A DNA stretch of 64,000 bases from Flavobacterium anhuiense (GTDB taxonomy: Bacteria; Bacteroidota; Bacteroidia; Flavobacteriales; Flavobacteriaceae). This document shows positions 7,309 through 16,172 of the stretch, piece after piece. The stretch covers positions 186,001-250,000 of the forward strand of contig NZ_JUIV01000001.1 in the NCBI RefSeq assembly GCF_004151235.1. The letters run 5' to 3'. The notes below the pieces were generated by a model. It saw nothing but the letters and a program-made list of their open reading frames with translations. It ran no database searches and had not been told where the DNA came from. How positions within the stretch are numbered: position 1 is the stretch's first letter; the number at the start of each line of letters is the position of its first letter. The translations under genes and the position numbers were made by a program.

Positions 7309-8895
7309 TTAATGCATTGCGTCGGCTGCACTAATTTTGTTCTTCCCTTTTTTGATAAAGAGAATAATCGGTATGCAACATAAAAACATAATTCCTAGAT
7401 AAAGGAAAATATCCATATAAGCCATTACGGTGCTTTGCTTCATAACTGAAAGTTCTATTGCCTGATATGCTTTTTTCAAAGCAACATCTGCACTATATCC
7501 TTTTGCCATAAAGGCGTGCTGCATTCCTGCAATACGCTGCTGCACGTCAAATTTGGCAGGGTCTAGATTATTAATTAAATCTACTCGATGTGATTGGCTG
7601 AAACGTGTGATGAAAGTGGTAATAATTGCGATACCAAAAGATCCGCCTAATTGACGCATCATTCCGGTAAATGCTGCTCCTTCACCAATTTGTTTTCCTT
7701 TTAATGTTGAAAGCGAAAGTGTTGTAATAGGAACGAAAAGCAATCCTAAACCAATTCCTCGCAGAATTAAAGGCCAATACATATGTTCAACTCCTGTGTC
7801 AGGTGTCATACGACTATACATCATGAAAGTAAAGAAGAAGAAAATTAAAAATCCAACTCCAACCATATATCCTTGCGGAACACCTTTCTGAATCATATTA
7901 CCCACAAATGGCATCATAAGCGCTGTGGTGATAGATCCTGGAATCAATAACAACCCCGCATCAGTAGCGGTCCATCCTAAAATAGATTGCGTGTAAATTG
8001 GGATAATTAAGGTAGAACCATATAATCCGAAACCGAGAATAAAACACATTATCGTTCCAATTCTAAGATTTCCGTCTTTTAAAACGCTAAGATTTACAAT
8101 CGGATATTCGTAAGTAAGCTCTCTCCAAATAAAAAGAACCAATCCTAGAACAGTAACAACACTTAAGGCTACAATTGTTGAATCATTAAACCAGTCATCT
8201 TGCTGTCCATGCTCTAATACAAATTGTAAAGAACCAATAAAAGCACTCAGTAAAATGATTCCCCACCAGTCAACCTGATTGGCTTTTAATTTTTCTCCAT
8301 ATTTCGGGCTTCTAACAAAAGTTAAAGCCAAAATCGTAGCAATAATTCCCAACGGAATATTGATATAGAAAATATAAGGCCAAGAATAATTATCTACTAA
8401 ATATCCTCCCAATGGCGGACCAAGAGTTGGACCTACAATTACACCCATTCCGTAAATAGCCTGTGCCATTCCACGTTTTGCTACGGGATAACTTTCTGTA
8501 ATAATCGTTTGGGCTGTTACTAGTAATGCTCCACCGCCCATACCTTGTACGAAGCGGAAAGCGACTAGTTCCCAAATATTGGTGGCATTACCACATAAAA
8601 AAGAACAGACTGTAAATATTATAATGGAAGCCACAAAATAATTACGTCTTCCAAATTGCTGTGATAGCCAGCTCGTCATCGGAATTACAATAACATTCGC
8701 AATTGCGTATGCTGTAATTACCCATGCCACATCGGTCAAGGTAGCACCAAGACTTCCGCGCATGTCTGTAAGCGCTACGTTTACAATCGTCGTATCAACG
8801 ATTTCCAACAGTGCACAAAGTACTGCTGTAATCGTAATGATAACACGTCTGAAACCGTATTCTACTAAATCGTCGTCTTGTACTGCTGTTGCCAT
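7309..8895 (-). CDS. emrB: DHA2-family drug:H+ antiporter, EmrB/QacA type
   Basis: A 528-residue major facilitator protein with about 14 hydrophobic segments, the count of the DHA2 family. Motifs seen are LLEIVDTTIVNVALTDMRGSLGAT (TM1 signature), the loop motif WLSQQFGRRNYFVAS and the antiporter motif C region GMGVIVGPTLGPPLGGYLVDNYSWPYIFYINIPLGI. It is the last gene of a four-gene unit (tetR, tolC, emrA, emrB). In this arrangement it forms a tripartite pump exporting hydrophobic compounds across both membranes. It follows emrA by five bases. Confidence 0.93.
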   Translation of the reverse strand: MATAVQDDDLVEYGFRRVIITITAVLCALLEIVDTTIVNVALTDMRGSLGATLTDVAWVITAYAIANVIVIPMTSWLSQQFGRRNYFVASIIIFTVCSFLCGNATNIWELVAFRFVQGMGGGALLVTAQTIITESYPVAKRGMAQAIYGMGVIVGPTLGPPLGGYLVDNYSWPYIFYINIPLGIIATILALTFVRSPKYGEKLKANQVDWWGIILLSAFIGSLQFVLEHGQQDDWFNDSTIVALSVVTVLGLVLFIWRELTYEYPIVNLSVLKDGNLRIGTIMCFILGFGLYGSTLIIPIYTQSILGWTATDAGLLLIPGSITTALMMPFVGNMIQKGVPQGYMVGVGFLIFFFFTFMMYSRMTPDTGVEHMYWPLILRGIGLGLLFVPITTLSLSTLKGKQIGEGAAFTGMMRQLGGSFGIAIITTFITRFSQSHRVDLINNLDPAKFDVQQRIAGMQHAFMAKGYSADVALKKAYQAIELSVMKQSTVMAYMDIFLYLGIMFLCCIPIILFIKKGKNKISAADAMH

Positions 8896-8900
8896 TTATT

Positions 8901-9980
8901 TTATTTCAAATGTACATCTACGTCAACGTTCATACCTGGTCTTAAAAGTTTTACTTTTTCAGGATCGTTAGATTCGTCTATGGTAATTTTTACTGGTAAT
9001 CTCTGAATTGTTTTTACGAAGTTTCCGGTTGCGTTATCAGGAGGCAATAATGAAAAACGAGATCCTGTTGCAGGAGAGAAAGAAGATACAGTTCCTTTGA
9101 ATTCGTAGTTTGGATAAGCATCAACTTTTAAGCTTACTTTTTGTCCTACAACCATTTTGTTCAATTGTGTTTCTTTAAAGTTAGCTACAACCCAAGCTTC
9201 ATTATTGTTAATGATGTAGAACAAAGATTGTCCTGGCTGAACTAATTGTCCTGGCTGAATATCAACTTTAGAAACTTGACCATCAATTGCAGCAGTCACT
9301 ACAGTATAAGAAAGGTTTAAGTGAGCAACATCAAGCATTGTTTTTGCTTTTTTGATGTTTGCAGCAGCAACCTCAGTTTGCTTGTCAGAAACTTTAGATT
9401 TTGATTGGATAACCGATTTTTGGTAAGAACTAGCTCTTTGTTGTTGTTCTAAAACACGTACTTGGTTTTCAGCTTCTTCTTTTGCCGTTAAAGCCTGTTC
9501 ATATTGCTGTTTTGTAATAGTATGCGTTTTGTACAAGTTATTGTAACGGTTGTAATCGTTTGTAAGCTGTCTCAATCTAATTTTTGCACTTTCGATAGAA
9601 CCTGTTGCAGATCTCATTTGAGCATCAGAAACTGAGATGCTTGCATTTGCACTTCCAATATCTGCTTTTGCCGCTTCATATTGTCCTTCTGCGCCTAATA
9701 ATGCAGCATTAGCTTCATCAATCTTTAATTGATAATCTCTCTTGTCGATAGTAAATAAAGTATCTCCTTTTTTTACATAATCATTATCTTTCACATAAAC
9801 TTTGCTGATATATCCAGAAACTCTCGGGATAATCGGATTCATTTTTTTCTCGATTTGAGCATCATCTGTTTCTTCGTGAGCTTGTCCGTGTAGGTATTTA
9901 GATATTCCGTAAGTTCCGCCTCCTAAAATCAGAACTGCAAGTATGATGATGAATTTTTTATTTGTTTTTTTCTTTTCCAT
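8901..9980 (-). CDS. emrA: HlyD/EmrA-family membrane fusion protein
   Basis: A 359-residue periplasmic adaptor. One N-terminal membrane anchor (FIIILAVLILGGGTYGISKYL, about residues 10-30) is followed by the lipoyl half-motif IIPRVSGYISKVYVKDNDYVKKGDTLFTID. A long coiled coil follows (about 75-190), then the second lipoyl half and a beta-barrel (AAIDGQVSKVDIQPGQLVQPGQSLF ... ATGNFVKTIQRLPVKI). This is the EmrA/HlyD architecture, linking the inner-membrane antiporter to the TolC channel encoded just upstream. It starts 12 bases after the tolC stop. Confidence 0.93.
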   Translation of the reverse strand: MEKKKTNKKFIIILAVLILGGGTYGISKYLHGQAHEETDDAQIEKKMNPIIPRVSGYISKVYVKDNDYVKKGDTLFTIDKRDYQLKIDEANAALLGAEGQYEAAKADIGSANASISVSDAQMRSATGSIESAKIRLRQLTNDYNRYNNLYKTHTITKQQYEQALTAKEEAENQVRVLEQQQRASSYQKSVIQSKSKVSDKQTEVAAANIKKAKTMLDVAHLNLSYTVVTAAIDGQVSKVDIQPGQLVQPGQSLFYIINNNEAWVVANFKETQLNKMVVGQKVSLKVDAYPNYEFKGTVSSFSPATGSRFSLLPPDNATGNFVKTIQRLPVKITIDESNDPEKVKLLRPGMNVDVDVHLK

Positions 9981-9992
9981 GAGAGCTATCGA

Positions 9993-11312
9993 TTATATTT
10001 TAGAAAGATTGAATGATTGTGATAATTGTCCTGATACTGAAAGTAATTCGTAATATTTTTGAATAATTGTTGCTTTAGATAAAGCAGTTTGAATTTTGGC
10101 ATTTAAATGCTCTACATCTGCTTCTACTAAATCATTAGTGTCAGATAAACCATTGTCAAATTTATCTTTTACTAATCTATAGTTTTCTGCTGCTTGCTGA
10201 AGTGCTTCTTCATAAACCACACTTTGATTAATTGCTAGGTCATAATCTTCAATAGATTTTTGAACCTCTACTTTAATGCGGTCTGTCATAATTGCTTCGG
10301 TATTTTTTACTTCCAAAGCTTTGCTTTCTGCTTCTTTTACGTGAACATTATTTTTTAGAATTCCCGATAAATCATAAGATAATCCGATTCCAAAGTTCAT
10401 TGCATATTTTACAGTTACAATGTCTTTAAGGTCAAATGCAGTGTAACCACCTAAAAGTGAAATTGAAGGATAATATCCAGCTTTTGCAATTTTGACATTA
10501 GCTTCAGAAGCTTTGCCTTGTAATCTTATTGCTTCTAAATCTTTTCTGCTTTCAAGTGCAACAGCATCAGATGTTATAGAATTGCTTGTTTTTAGATTAA
10601 AGAAATCCTCTTCATTTACCTGAATTTTTACATTAGGATCTAATTTCAGCAAAGTAGTAAGATAGAAGTTGATATTATTGATATTATTGTTAGCTTCATC
10701 AATAGATAATTGCGTTTTAGAAACTAATAATTGCGCTTTCAATAAATCATTTCTCGGAATAATTCCGTTTTTCTCCAATTCAGTAAAATCAGTAACACGC
10801 TGTTTTGCGCTTTTTTGATTTTCGTTTAAAACATCTAAAGTCTTTTGAGCCTTGTATAATGCTGTATAATAAGTGATTGCTTTTAAAGCAACATCTTCTT
10901 TCGTTTTTGCGGCATTAGCAGTTTCTGCTTCATACATTCCTTCATAGGCATCTATGCTGTTTTGAATTTTAAATCCAGCAAAAATAGGAAGGCTTAAATT
11001 TGCCATTCCAAGCATTGCACGGTCTGGAGAGGCTAATGAAGCACTTTCGCCTTGATTAGGCATATCAATAGATGCTTTTGTAAGGCGCTGATATTGACCA
11101 GAAATTTTAAGATCTGGGTACTGATTATTTTTTACGGTTTTTAATTCGTATTTTTTTGTGTTTACCTTAGTGTTGGCAAGCGTAACTTCGTTACTCTTTT
11201 CCCAAGCCATTTGCACGGCCTCGCCCAAGGTTAAACTTGTTTTTTCTTGTGCTTCTATTGAAGATATTCCGATGAAGAAAACTCCAAAGAGCATTAATTG
11301 ACTAATTTTCAT
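9993..11312 (-). CDS. TolC-family outer membrane efflux protein
   Basis: A 439-residue outer-membrane channel. The signal peptide MKISQLMLFGVFFIGISSIEAQ is cleaved after AQ. Two repeats of the outer membrane efflux domain follow, rich in heptad-like helices (SLTLGEAVQMAWEKSNEVTLANTKV and DLEAIRLQGKASEANVKIAKAGYYPSISLLGGY). ATG 11312 is preferred to a TTG six bases upstream because it directly begins the signal peptide. This start lies inside the end of tetR (overlap 11302-11312), implying translational coupling. It serves the EmrAB pump. Confidence 0.92.
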   Translation of the reverse strand: MKISQLMLFGVFFIGISSIEAQEKTSLTLGEAVQMAWEKSNEVTLANTKVNTKKYELKTVKNNQYPDLKISGQYQRLTKASIDMPNQGESASLASPDRAMLGMANLSLPIFAGFKIQNSIDAYEGMYEAETANAAKTKEDVALKAITYYTALYKAQKTLDVLNENQKSAKQRVTDFTELEKNGIIPRNDLLKAQLLVSKTQLSIDEANNNINNINFYLTTLLKLDPNVKIQVNEEDFFNLKTSNSITSDAVALESRKDLEAIRLQGKASEANVKIAKAGYYPSISLLGGYTAFDLKDIVTVKYAMNFGIGLSYDLSGILKNNVHVKEAESKALEVKNTEAIMTDRIKVEVQKSIEDYDLAINQSVVYEEALQQAAENYRLVKDKFDNGLSDTNDLVEADVEHLNAKIQTALSKATIIQKYYELLSVSGQLSQSFNLSKI

Positions 11313-11931
11313 AAACAAGTAGCGCTTTTATAGTTTGTTGAATGTGCTTTGTAAGATCGTTTTTAATGTAATTGTTAAACATTTCTTCTGTTTTTAAATC
11401 AAATAATTCTTCGAAGAAAGAGCGATTCATGTGAAAGTGAAAAAAGGTTCCGATAATTGTAGGCGTAATAAGTTGGATATTGACATCTTTTCTAAAAACT
11501 CCTTGGGCTTGACCTTGTTTGATAATGCTTTCGACTGATTTTAAATTTCCTTTTTTAAGTTCAGTAAAAGCTTGAAGGCTTTTTTCTCTCTTTTTATTGT
11601 AAAGTTCAAAATGTAAAACCCTGTAAATCCCTTTGTTAAGGCAAATTCTGTTGATGTAAATTTCGATTAATTTATTGACTTTTTCAAGAGGTTCTATTTC
11701 TTCTTGCAATAAATTTTCGAGTTGTAGTTTTAAATCAACAGTTTTGTGAAAAATAAGAGCTTCCAGTAGCCTTTCTTTTGATCCAAAATAATAAGAGACC
11801 ATGGCAATGTTAATTTTGGCCTCTTTGGAGATATCCCGTATCGATGTACCCTCAAATCCTTTCTCAGAAAAAAGCTTTTCTGCGACATTAAGAATCTGAA
11901 TTTTTTTATCGTTCAATTCGATGTGTGACAT
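11302..11931 (-). CDS. TetR/AcrR-family repressor of the efflux operon
   Basis: A 209-residue regulator. The N-terminal helix-turn-helix is typical (KIQILNVAEKLFSEKGFEGTSIRDISKEAKINIAMVSYYFGSKERLLEALI, about residues 8-58). A variable ligand-binding region follows. ATG 11931 is chosen over an upstream TTG (11955) because it is closer to the expected N-terminus and lies downstream of the promoter-like box. As first gene of tetR-tolC-emrA-emrB it most likely represses its own operon through the two palindromes at 11958-11990. Its ligand cannot be told from sequence. Confidence 0.92.
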   Translation of the reverse strand: MSHIELNDKKIQILNVAEKLFSEKGFEGTSIRDISKEAKINIAMVSYYFGSKERLLEALIFHKTVDLKLQLENLLQEEIEPLEKVNKLIEIYINRICLNKGIYRVLHFELYNKKREKSLQAFTELKKGNLKSVESIIKQGQAQGVFRKDVNIQLITPTIIGTFFHFHMNRSFFEELFDLKTEEMFNNYIKNDLTKHIQQTIKALLVYEN

Positions 11932-11952
11932 GGTATTGTTTCTAATCGGATG

Positions 11953-11990
11953 CAAAATTAAACAGTTGTTTAATTTAAACGATTGTTTAA
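11953..11990 (-). promoter_or_regulatory. Promoter -7 box with two tandem TetR-type operators
   Basis: On the minus strand TAATTTTG (11960-11953) matches TAnnTTTG, about 22 bases before the tetR ATG. Overlapping and upstream are two near-identical 16-base palindromes, TTAAACAGTTGTTTAA (11958-11973) and TTAAACGATTGTTTAA (11975-11990), 17 bases apart. Paired operators over a promoter are classical for TetR/AcrR autoregulation. Binding itself is inference. Confidence 0.7.
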
Positions 11991-12066
11991 TTTTATTTTA
12001 ACATAATATTAACATAAAGCGTTTTCGATATTTATGTTAATTTGTCCTTTAATTAGTTAAAATAAA

Positions 12067-12096
12067 AAAGCTGAAACACTTTAGTATTTCAGCTTT
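12067..12096 (-). terminator. Terminator of the trp operon
   Basis: The stem AAAGCTGAAA / TTTCAGCTTT has a ten-base loop. Read on the minus strand it is followed by TTTTTTATTTT, as expected for an intrinsic terminator downstream of trpA. It is also positioned to insulate the tetR promoter. Confidence 0.75.
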
Positions 12097-12109
12097 AGTA
12101 CGTTTTTTT

Positions 12110-12207
12110 GTCATTCTGAGGAACGAAGAATCATACTAGAAATTCCGCAAACTATTTTGTCAATCTTTGTCGAGCTACGAGTGTGATTCTTCGTTCCTCA
12201 GAATGAC
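12110..12207. repeat. Long inverted repeat (24-bp arms)
   Basis: Perfect 24-bp inverted arms lie at 12110-12133 and 12184-12207, with the core TCTGAGGAACGAAGAATC facing GATTCTTCGTTCCTCAGA, around a 50-base middle. A related piece, GGCTTCTCGTTGCGGAG ... CTTCGTCGAAATGACAAA, occurs at about 31480-31535, so this is likely a dispersed palindromic repeat rather than part of trpA. It could also act as a secondary transcription stop. Confidence 0.75.
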
Positions 12208-12231
12208 AAACGGTGTGTTTATTTTGCCAAA

Positions 12232-12993
12232 TTATCGAATCTCTCCAACAAATTCTTCAATTTTTCCGCTTCCTTTTTCACTTAAATGTTTAATGAAAGC
12301 ACTTCCAATAATAGCGCCTTTTGCATATTTAGTCGCCTGATTGAAAGTTTCTTTATTCGAAATTCCAAAACCAACAATTTGAGGATTTTTTAAATTCATT
12401 TCAGCAATTCTTTCAAAGTACGTTTCTTGAATGTCTCCAAAACCGCTTTGAGATCCTGTAACACTTGCAGAACTTACCATATAAATAAATCCGTCTGAAA
12501 CGCTGTCAATAAAACGAATACGCTCTTCTGAAGTTTGTGGCGTAATCAAGAAAACATTAATCAAACCATATTTTTCGAAAATTGCTTTGTATTCATCTGC
12601 ATAAACATCAACTGGAAGATCAGGAATAATTAAACCGTCAATTCCAATTTCAGCACATTTCTGGCAAAAAGCTTCAACTCCGTATTGTAACATCGGATTA
12701 AAATATCCCATAATTATCAACGGAATTTTTACGCTTTCGCGGATGTTCTTCAGTTGATCAAAAAGGATTTGAGTTGTCATTCCGTTATGAAGCGCCTGTG
12801 TAGAACTTGCCTGAATGGTCGGGCCGTCTGCCAAAGGATCGCTAAAAGGAAGTCCGATTTCGATTAAATCAACTCCGTTTTTCTCTAAATCCTGAATAAT
12901 CTGCACAGTATCATTTAAGTTCGGATATCCCGCAGAAAAATAGATCGAAAGGATCTTTTTATCTTCTTGTAATTTTTGAGTTATTCTGTTCAT
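12232..12993 (-). CDS. trpA: Tryptophan synthase alpha subunit
   Basis: A 253-residue TIM-barrel enzyme that cleaves indole-3-glycerol phosphate to indole and glyceraldehyde 3-phosphate. Motifs include DLIEIGLPFSDPLADGPTIQASSTQAL (catalytic Glu and Asp regions), IPLIIMGYFNPMLQYG, GLIIPDLPVD and YMVSSASVTGSQSGFGD, with the phosphate-binding GFGISN ... GAIIGSAF. It is the last gene of the trp operon, unusually separated from the preceding gene by a 205-base spacer containing two strong palindromes, rather than following trpB directly. Confidence 0.97.
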   Translation of the reverse strand: MNRITQKLQEDKKILSIYFSAGYPNLNDTVQIIQDLEKNGVDLIEIGLPFSDPLADGPTIQASSTQALHNGMTTQILFDQLKNIRESVKIPLIIMGYFNPMLQYGVEAFCQKCAEIGIDGLIIPDLPVDVYADEYKAIFEKYGLINVFLITPQTSEERIRFIDSVSDGFIYMVSSASVTGSQSGFGDIQETYFERIAEMNLKNPQIVGFGISNKETFNQATKYAKGAIIGSAFIKHLSEKGSGKIEEFVGEIR

Positions 12994-13009
12994 TTTTAAT
13001 ATTTTTTAT

Positions 13010-13158
13010 CCTAACAGGTTTTCAAAACCTGTTAGGTATGTTTATGTTTTGCTTTAGCCAAAGATTAAAAGTTTATTTCACGCAGATTTAAAATGATTTA
13101 AGCTGATTCAACAGATTTACAATTTATATCTGCTTTAATCTGCAGAATCTGCGTGAAA
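13010..13158. repeat. Two strong palindromes in the gap before trpA
   Basis: At 13010-13036 lies a 27-base perfect palindrome with 13-base arms (CCTAACAGGTTTT) around a single C. At 13076-13158 the arms TTTCACGCAGATT and AATCTGCGTGAAA enclose further ATCTG/CAGAT repeats. Both would form stable RNA hairpins in the trp transcript upstream of the trpA start. Neither has an obvious T-tract on the minus strand, so they look more like dispersed repeats or RNA processing/stability elements than terminators. Confidence 0.7.
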
Positions 13159-13198
13159 AAAAAACTTATACTAATCGGTTAATCTATGGCATTATATT

Positions 13199-13936
13199 TT
13201 AAAATTTTACGATTCGACTTTCCCAATCGTCACCTTGTTTTTTAATAAGTAATAATCCAGAGTCAGAGTCATTCATTTGAGCAACTAATTCGCCTTTAGT
13301 ATTCCAAAATGCGCTTTGTCCAGCTGAGGGCGATCCCCAAGATTCTCCGCTGAAATTGGACATCAAAACATTCATTTTATGTTTTTCGGCATAATTCTGT
13401 AAATCGCGGTACGCATTCGGAATTCCGTTTGGCGAAAAGAAAATGCTCGCGATATAAATGTCTGCGTTATTTTTTGCAGCATTTTCAGGATGTTTCGGAT
13501 TGTCAATATCAGCACAAATCGCAAATGCAATATTTTGATCTTCAATCGTAACCATCGGATTGTTGTCAAATGAAGATTGGAAAAATTCATCTTCACCTTC
13601 GTGCAAAAACTGCTTTGTATAAATAGAAACCGAATCGTTGGGAGCAATTACAAATTCGCCAATAAATAATTGGTTTTCAATTAAAATTGGAGCGCCAGCA
13701 ATAATGACAATATTATAATCAGTCGCTAAATCTTTCAGATGATCTATTCTGTAATCATCTTCGGCGAAAGCCAATTCCAAAGCATTTTCCCTTTCATATC
13801 CAGTAATTGACATTTCAGGAAAAGCGATTAATTGGGCTCCATTTTGTGCCGCCAATTCAATAAGCCTATAATGGTCTAATAAATTTGAAGCAATATTTCC
13901 ACGTTTTGGTTTAGTCTGTGCGGCTGCTAAAATCAT
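13199..13936 (-). CDS. Carbon-nitrogen hydrolase (nitrilase superfamily)
   Basis: A 245-residue amidohydrolase of the nitrilase fold. The catalytic Glu is in AFPEMSITGYE, the Lys in IYTKQFLHEGE and the nucleophilic Cys in FAICADIDNPKHPE; the glutamate in the segment before SIFFSP is also as expected. The family hydrolyses small amides or omega-amides; the substrate cannot be assigned. It starts four bases after the stop of the gamma-glutamylcyclotransferase-like gene, so it is co-transcribed within the trp operon although it is not a known tryptophan biosynthesis gene. Both inserted genes suggest an amide/glutamyl-compound function that hitch-hikes on the operon. Confidence 0.88.
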   Translation of the reverse strand: MILAAAQTKPKRGNIASNLLDHYRLIELAAQNGAQLIAFPEMSITGYERENALELAFAEDDYRIDHLKDLATDYNIVIIAGAPILIENQLFIGEFVIAPNDSVSIYTKQFLHEGEDEFFQSSFDNNPMVTIEDQNIAFAICADIDNPKHPENAAKNNADIYIASIFFSPNGIPNAYRDLQNYAEKHKMNVLMSNFSGESWGSPSAGQSAFWNTKGELVAQMNDSDSGLLLIKKQGDDWESRIVKF

Positions 13937-13939
13937 GTT

Positions 13940-14260
13940 TTATTTATTTTCGGTATAAACCCAGGCAACTGTTCCTGATTTTAGTTTAACCTGAATTCTT
14001 CTGTACGAATTAGATTCGAATAAATCTACTTTTGCTAAATCTGCATTGGAAACATTAAAAACAACACCATGAATGGTTTCTGCTGCGTTTTCGCTTGGTA
14101 TTGCAACCACGTAATCAGCCATTCCAAATTCTTCTTCTATTTGTAGGCTTTTCAGTTTGTAGCCAAGAAGCTGATCTGCAGTTCCTGTTAATACTTTATT
14201 GAAAATCTGCATTTGAATTTGTTTAGATCGTAATGTTCCGTATGAAAATAATTTTTCCAT
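13940..14260 (-). CDS. Gamma-glutamylcyclotransferase-like (AIG2) protein
   Basis: About 106 residues from ATG 14260, which starts MEKLFSYGTLRSKQIQMQIF. The opening SYGTLR is the signature of the gamma-glutamylcyclotransferase/AIG2 fold, and the later Glu in VDLFESNSYRRIQV fits the catalytic acid of this family. An in-frame GTG 57 bases upstream would add a non-conserved extension and is not favoured. It lies between trpB and the C-N hydrolase gene, four bases from the latter. Family members produce 5-oxoproline from gamma-glutamyl peptides, or are uncharacterised. Confidence 0.8.
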   Translation of the reverse strand: MEKLFSYGTLRSKQIQMQIFNKVLTGTADQLLGYKLKSLQIEEEFGMADYVVAIPSENAAETIHGVVFNVSNADLAKVDLFESNSYRRIQVKLKSGTVAWVYTENK

Positions 14261-14344
14261 AATTATTATTTTTCTCGTTAGTAGTTTTGATTTAGAATAA
14301 AATCCTGACCCGCTCACGCGGTAACACCAAAAGTATAACTTTTA

Positions 14345-15526
14345 TTACAATTTAAAATATTCAATATAATTATCTAAATCTTTATCGCCACGGCCAGAAA
14401 GACTAATTACAACAATATCGCTTGGTTTGAATTTTTTCTGGTCTAAAACAGCAAATGCGTGCGCACTTTCAATCGCTGGAATAATTCCTTCCAATTTTGT
14501 AAGCTGTAAACCTGCATTCATAGCATCATCATCGGTTACAGAGAAAAATTCGCCACGTCCAGTTTGTGCCAAATGTGCGTGCAAAGGTCCAACTCCAGGA
14601 TAATCTAAACCTGCTGAAATAGAATATGGTTCTGTAATTTGTCCGTCTGGTGTTTGCATTAAAAGTGTTTTACAGCCATGGATAACACCAACTTTTCCTA
14701 ATTTGCTCGTTGCAGCACTATGACCGCTGTCAACTCCTTTTCCAGCTGCTTCAACCGCAATGATTCCAACTTCTGGTTCGTGTAAAAAGTGGTAATAAGT
14801 TCCTGCAGCATTACTTCCGCCACCAATACAAGCTACGACATAATCAGGATTTTCACGTCCTTCCTTTTCTTTCAATTGCCATTTGATTTCCTCAGAAATA
14901 ATACTCTGAAAACGCGTCACCATATCTGGATATGGATGCGGTCCAATTGCAGACCCAATAATATAATGTGTATCAACAGGATTATTGATCCAATCACGAA
15001 TCGCCTCGTTCGTTGCATCTTTTAAAGTTCTTGAACCAGAAAGTGCTGGACGAACTTCTGCACCTAACATTTTCATACGCGCAACGTTTGGTGCCTGACG
15101 AGCAATATCGATTTCACCCATGTAAACAATGCATTCAATTCCCATTAATGCACAAACCGTTGCAGTTGCCACACCGTGCTGTCCAGCTCCAGTTTCGGCA
15201 ATAATTCTTTTTTTGCCTAGACGTTTTGCTAATAAAATCTGACCAATCGTATTATTTACTTTATGTGCTCCTGTATGGTTTAAGTCTTCTCTTTTTAGAT
15301 AAACTTTGGTGTTGTATTTCTCAGACAGACGTTTTGCAAAATACAACGGACTAGGGCGCCCAACATAATCTTTAAGCAATTGGTTGAACTCTGCTTTAAA
15401 ATCTGGTTCGTCCATAATGCTTAAATATTTCTGGCGTAGTTCTTCTACATTTGGATATAACATTTCTGGAATATAAGCTCCTCCAAATTCTCCGTAATAT
15501 CCTTTTTCGTTAACGTTAAAACTCAT
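14345..15526 (-). CDS. trpB: Tryptophan synthase beta subunit
   Basis: A 393-residue PLP enzyme condensing indole with serine. Visible motifs: GEFGGAYIPEMLYPNVEEL, GRPSPLYFAKRLS, KREDLNHTGAHKVNNTIGQ with the PLP lysine in HK, ETGAGQHGVATA, and the phosphate-binding CIGGGSNAAGTYY. The C-terminal SLSGRGDKDLDNY is intact. It follows trpF by 13 bases and works with trpA, which lies downstream after two foreign genes. Confidence 0.97.
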   Translation of the reverse strand: MSFNVNEKGYYGEFGGAYIPEMLYPNVEELRQKYLSIMDEPDFKAEFNQLLKDYVGRPSPLYFAKRLSEKYNTKVYLKREDLNHTGAHKVNNTIGQILLAKRLGKKRIIAETGAGQHGVATATVCALMGIECIVYMGEIDIARQAPNVARMKMLGAEVRPALSGSRTLKDATNEAIRDWINNPVDTHYIIGSAIGPHPYPDMVTRFQSIISEEIKWQLKEKEGRENPDYVVACIGGGSNAAGTYYHFLHEPEVGIIAVEAAGKGVDSGHSAATSKLGKVGVIHGCKTLLMQTPDGQITEPYSISAGLDYPGVGPLHAHLAQTGRGEFFSVTDDDAMNAGLQLTKLEGIIPAIESAHAFAVLDQKKFKPSDIVVISLSGRGDKDLDNYIEYFKL

Positions 15527-15539
15527 TTTTTTTTAAATT

Positions 15540-16172
15540 TTAAAAGTTGGCAACATCAAATTTGCGTTTGAAATTGCTAAATAAATTTCTGTTTTTTAGC
15601 CCTGGTTCAATTTCAAATTTACTATTTACATCGACAGCGTAGATTGGTAAATTGGTTTTTGAAATTTCTTCAATAGCTTTTAATTCCTTCATTCCGATTC
15701 CACCGCTCAAAAAGAAAGGTTTTTTGGAATTGTATTTTTTTAATATGGTCCAATCGAAAGTTGTTCCGTTTCCGCCAGGCAGTTTTCCTTTGGTGTCAAA
15801 CAGAAAATAATTGCAGACATTTTCAAAAGGCTTAATTGTTTCGAAATCAAAATTTTCATCTGCAGAAAATACTTTTATGATTTCTACTTTTTTAGGCAAT
15901 TGTTCTTTTAGTTCTGATAAAAATTCAACGGATTCATTTCCGTGTAATTGAACGGCTTGTAAATTGTATTTTGCAACTTTTTCAAGAATTTCTTCCTGAC
16001 TTTGATCTACAAAAACGCCTACTTTTTTGACTGTTTTTATAAGTTCAGGAATTGTTCCGTTAAAATATCGCGCGGATTTTTCCCAGAAAATAAATCCCAT
16101 ATAGTCAGGCAAAAGTGCGCCTACTTCGAGGATATTTTCAGGATATTTCATACCGCATATTTTGAGTTTCAT
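15540..16172 (-). CDS. trpF: Phosphoribosylanthranilate isomerase
   Basis: A 210-residue TIM barrel, the third enzyme of the pathway after anthranilate. It opens with MKLKICGMKYPENI (catalytic Cys in KICGM), has GVFVDQSQEEI, LQAVQLHGNES and FLFDTKG with the catalytic Asp, and PFFLSGGIGMKEL and AVDVNSKFEIEPGLKN near the end. The full family length is present. A 144-base repeat-containing spacer separates it from trpC upstream. Confidence 0.96.
   Translation of the reverse strand: MKLKICGMKYPENILEVGALLPDYMGFIFWEKSARYFNGTIPELIKTVKKVGVFVDQSQEEILEKVAKYNLQAVQLHGNESVEFLSELKEQLPKKVEIIKVFSADENFDFETIKPFENVCNYFLFDTKGKLPGGNGTTFDWTILKKYNSKKPFFLSGGIGMKELKAIEEISKTNLPIYAVDVNSKFEIEPGLKNRNLFSNFKRKFDVANF

Noticed and set aside
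13372..13647. 91-codon frame inside the C-N hydrolase gene in another frame
   Set aside because: It is contained in a gene with all catalytic motifs. The alternative frame shows no motif and an implausible composition.
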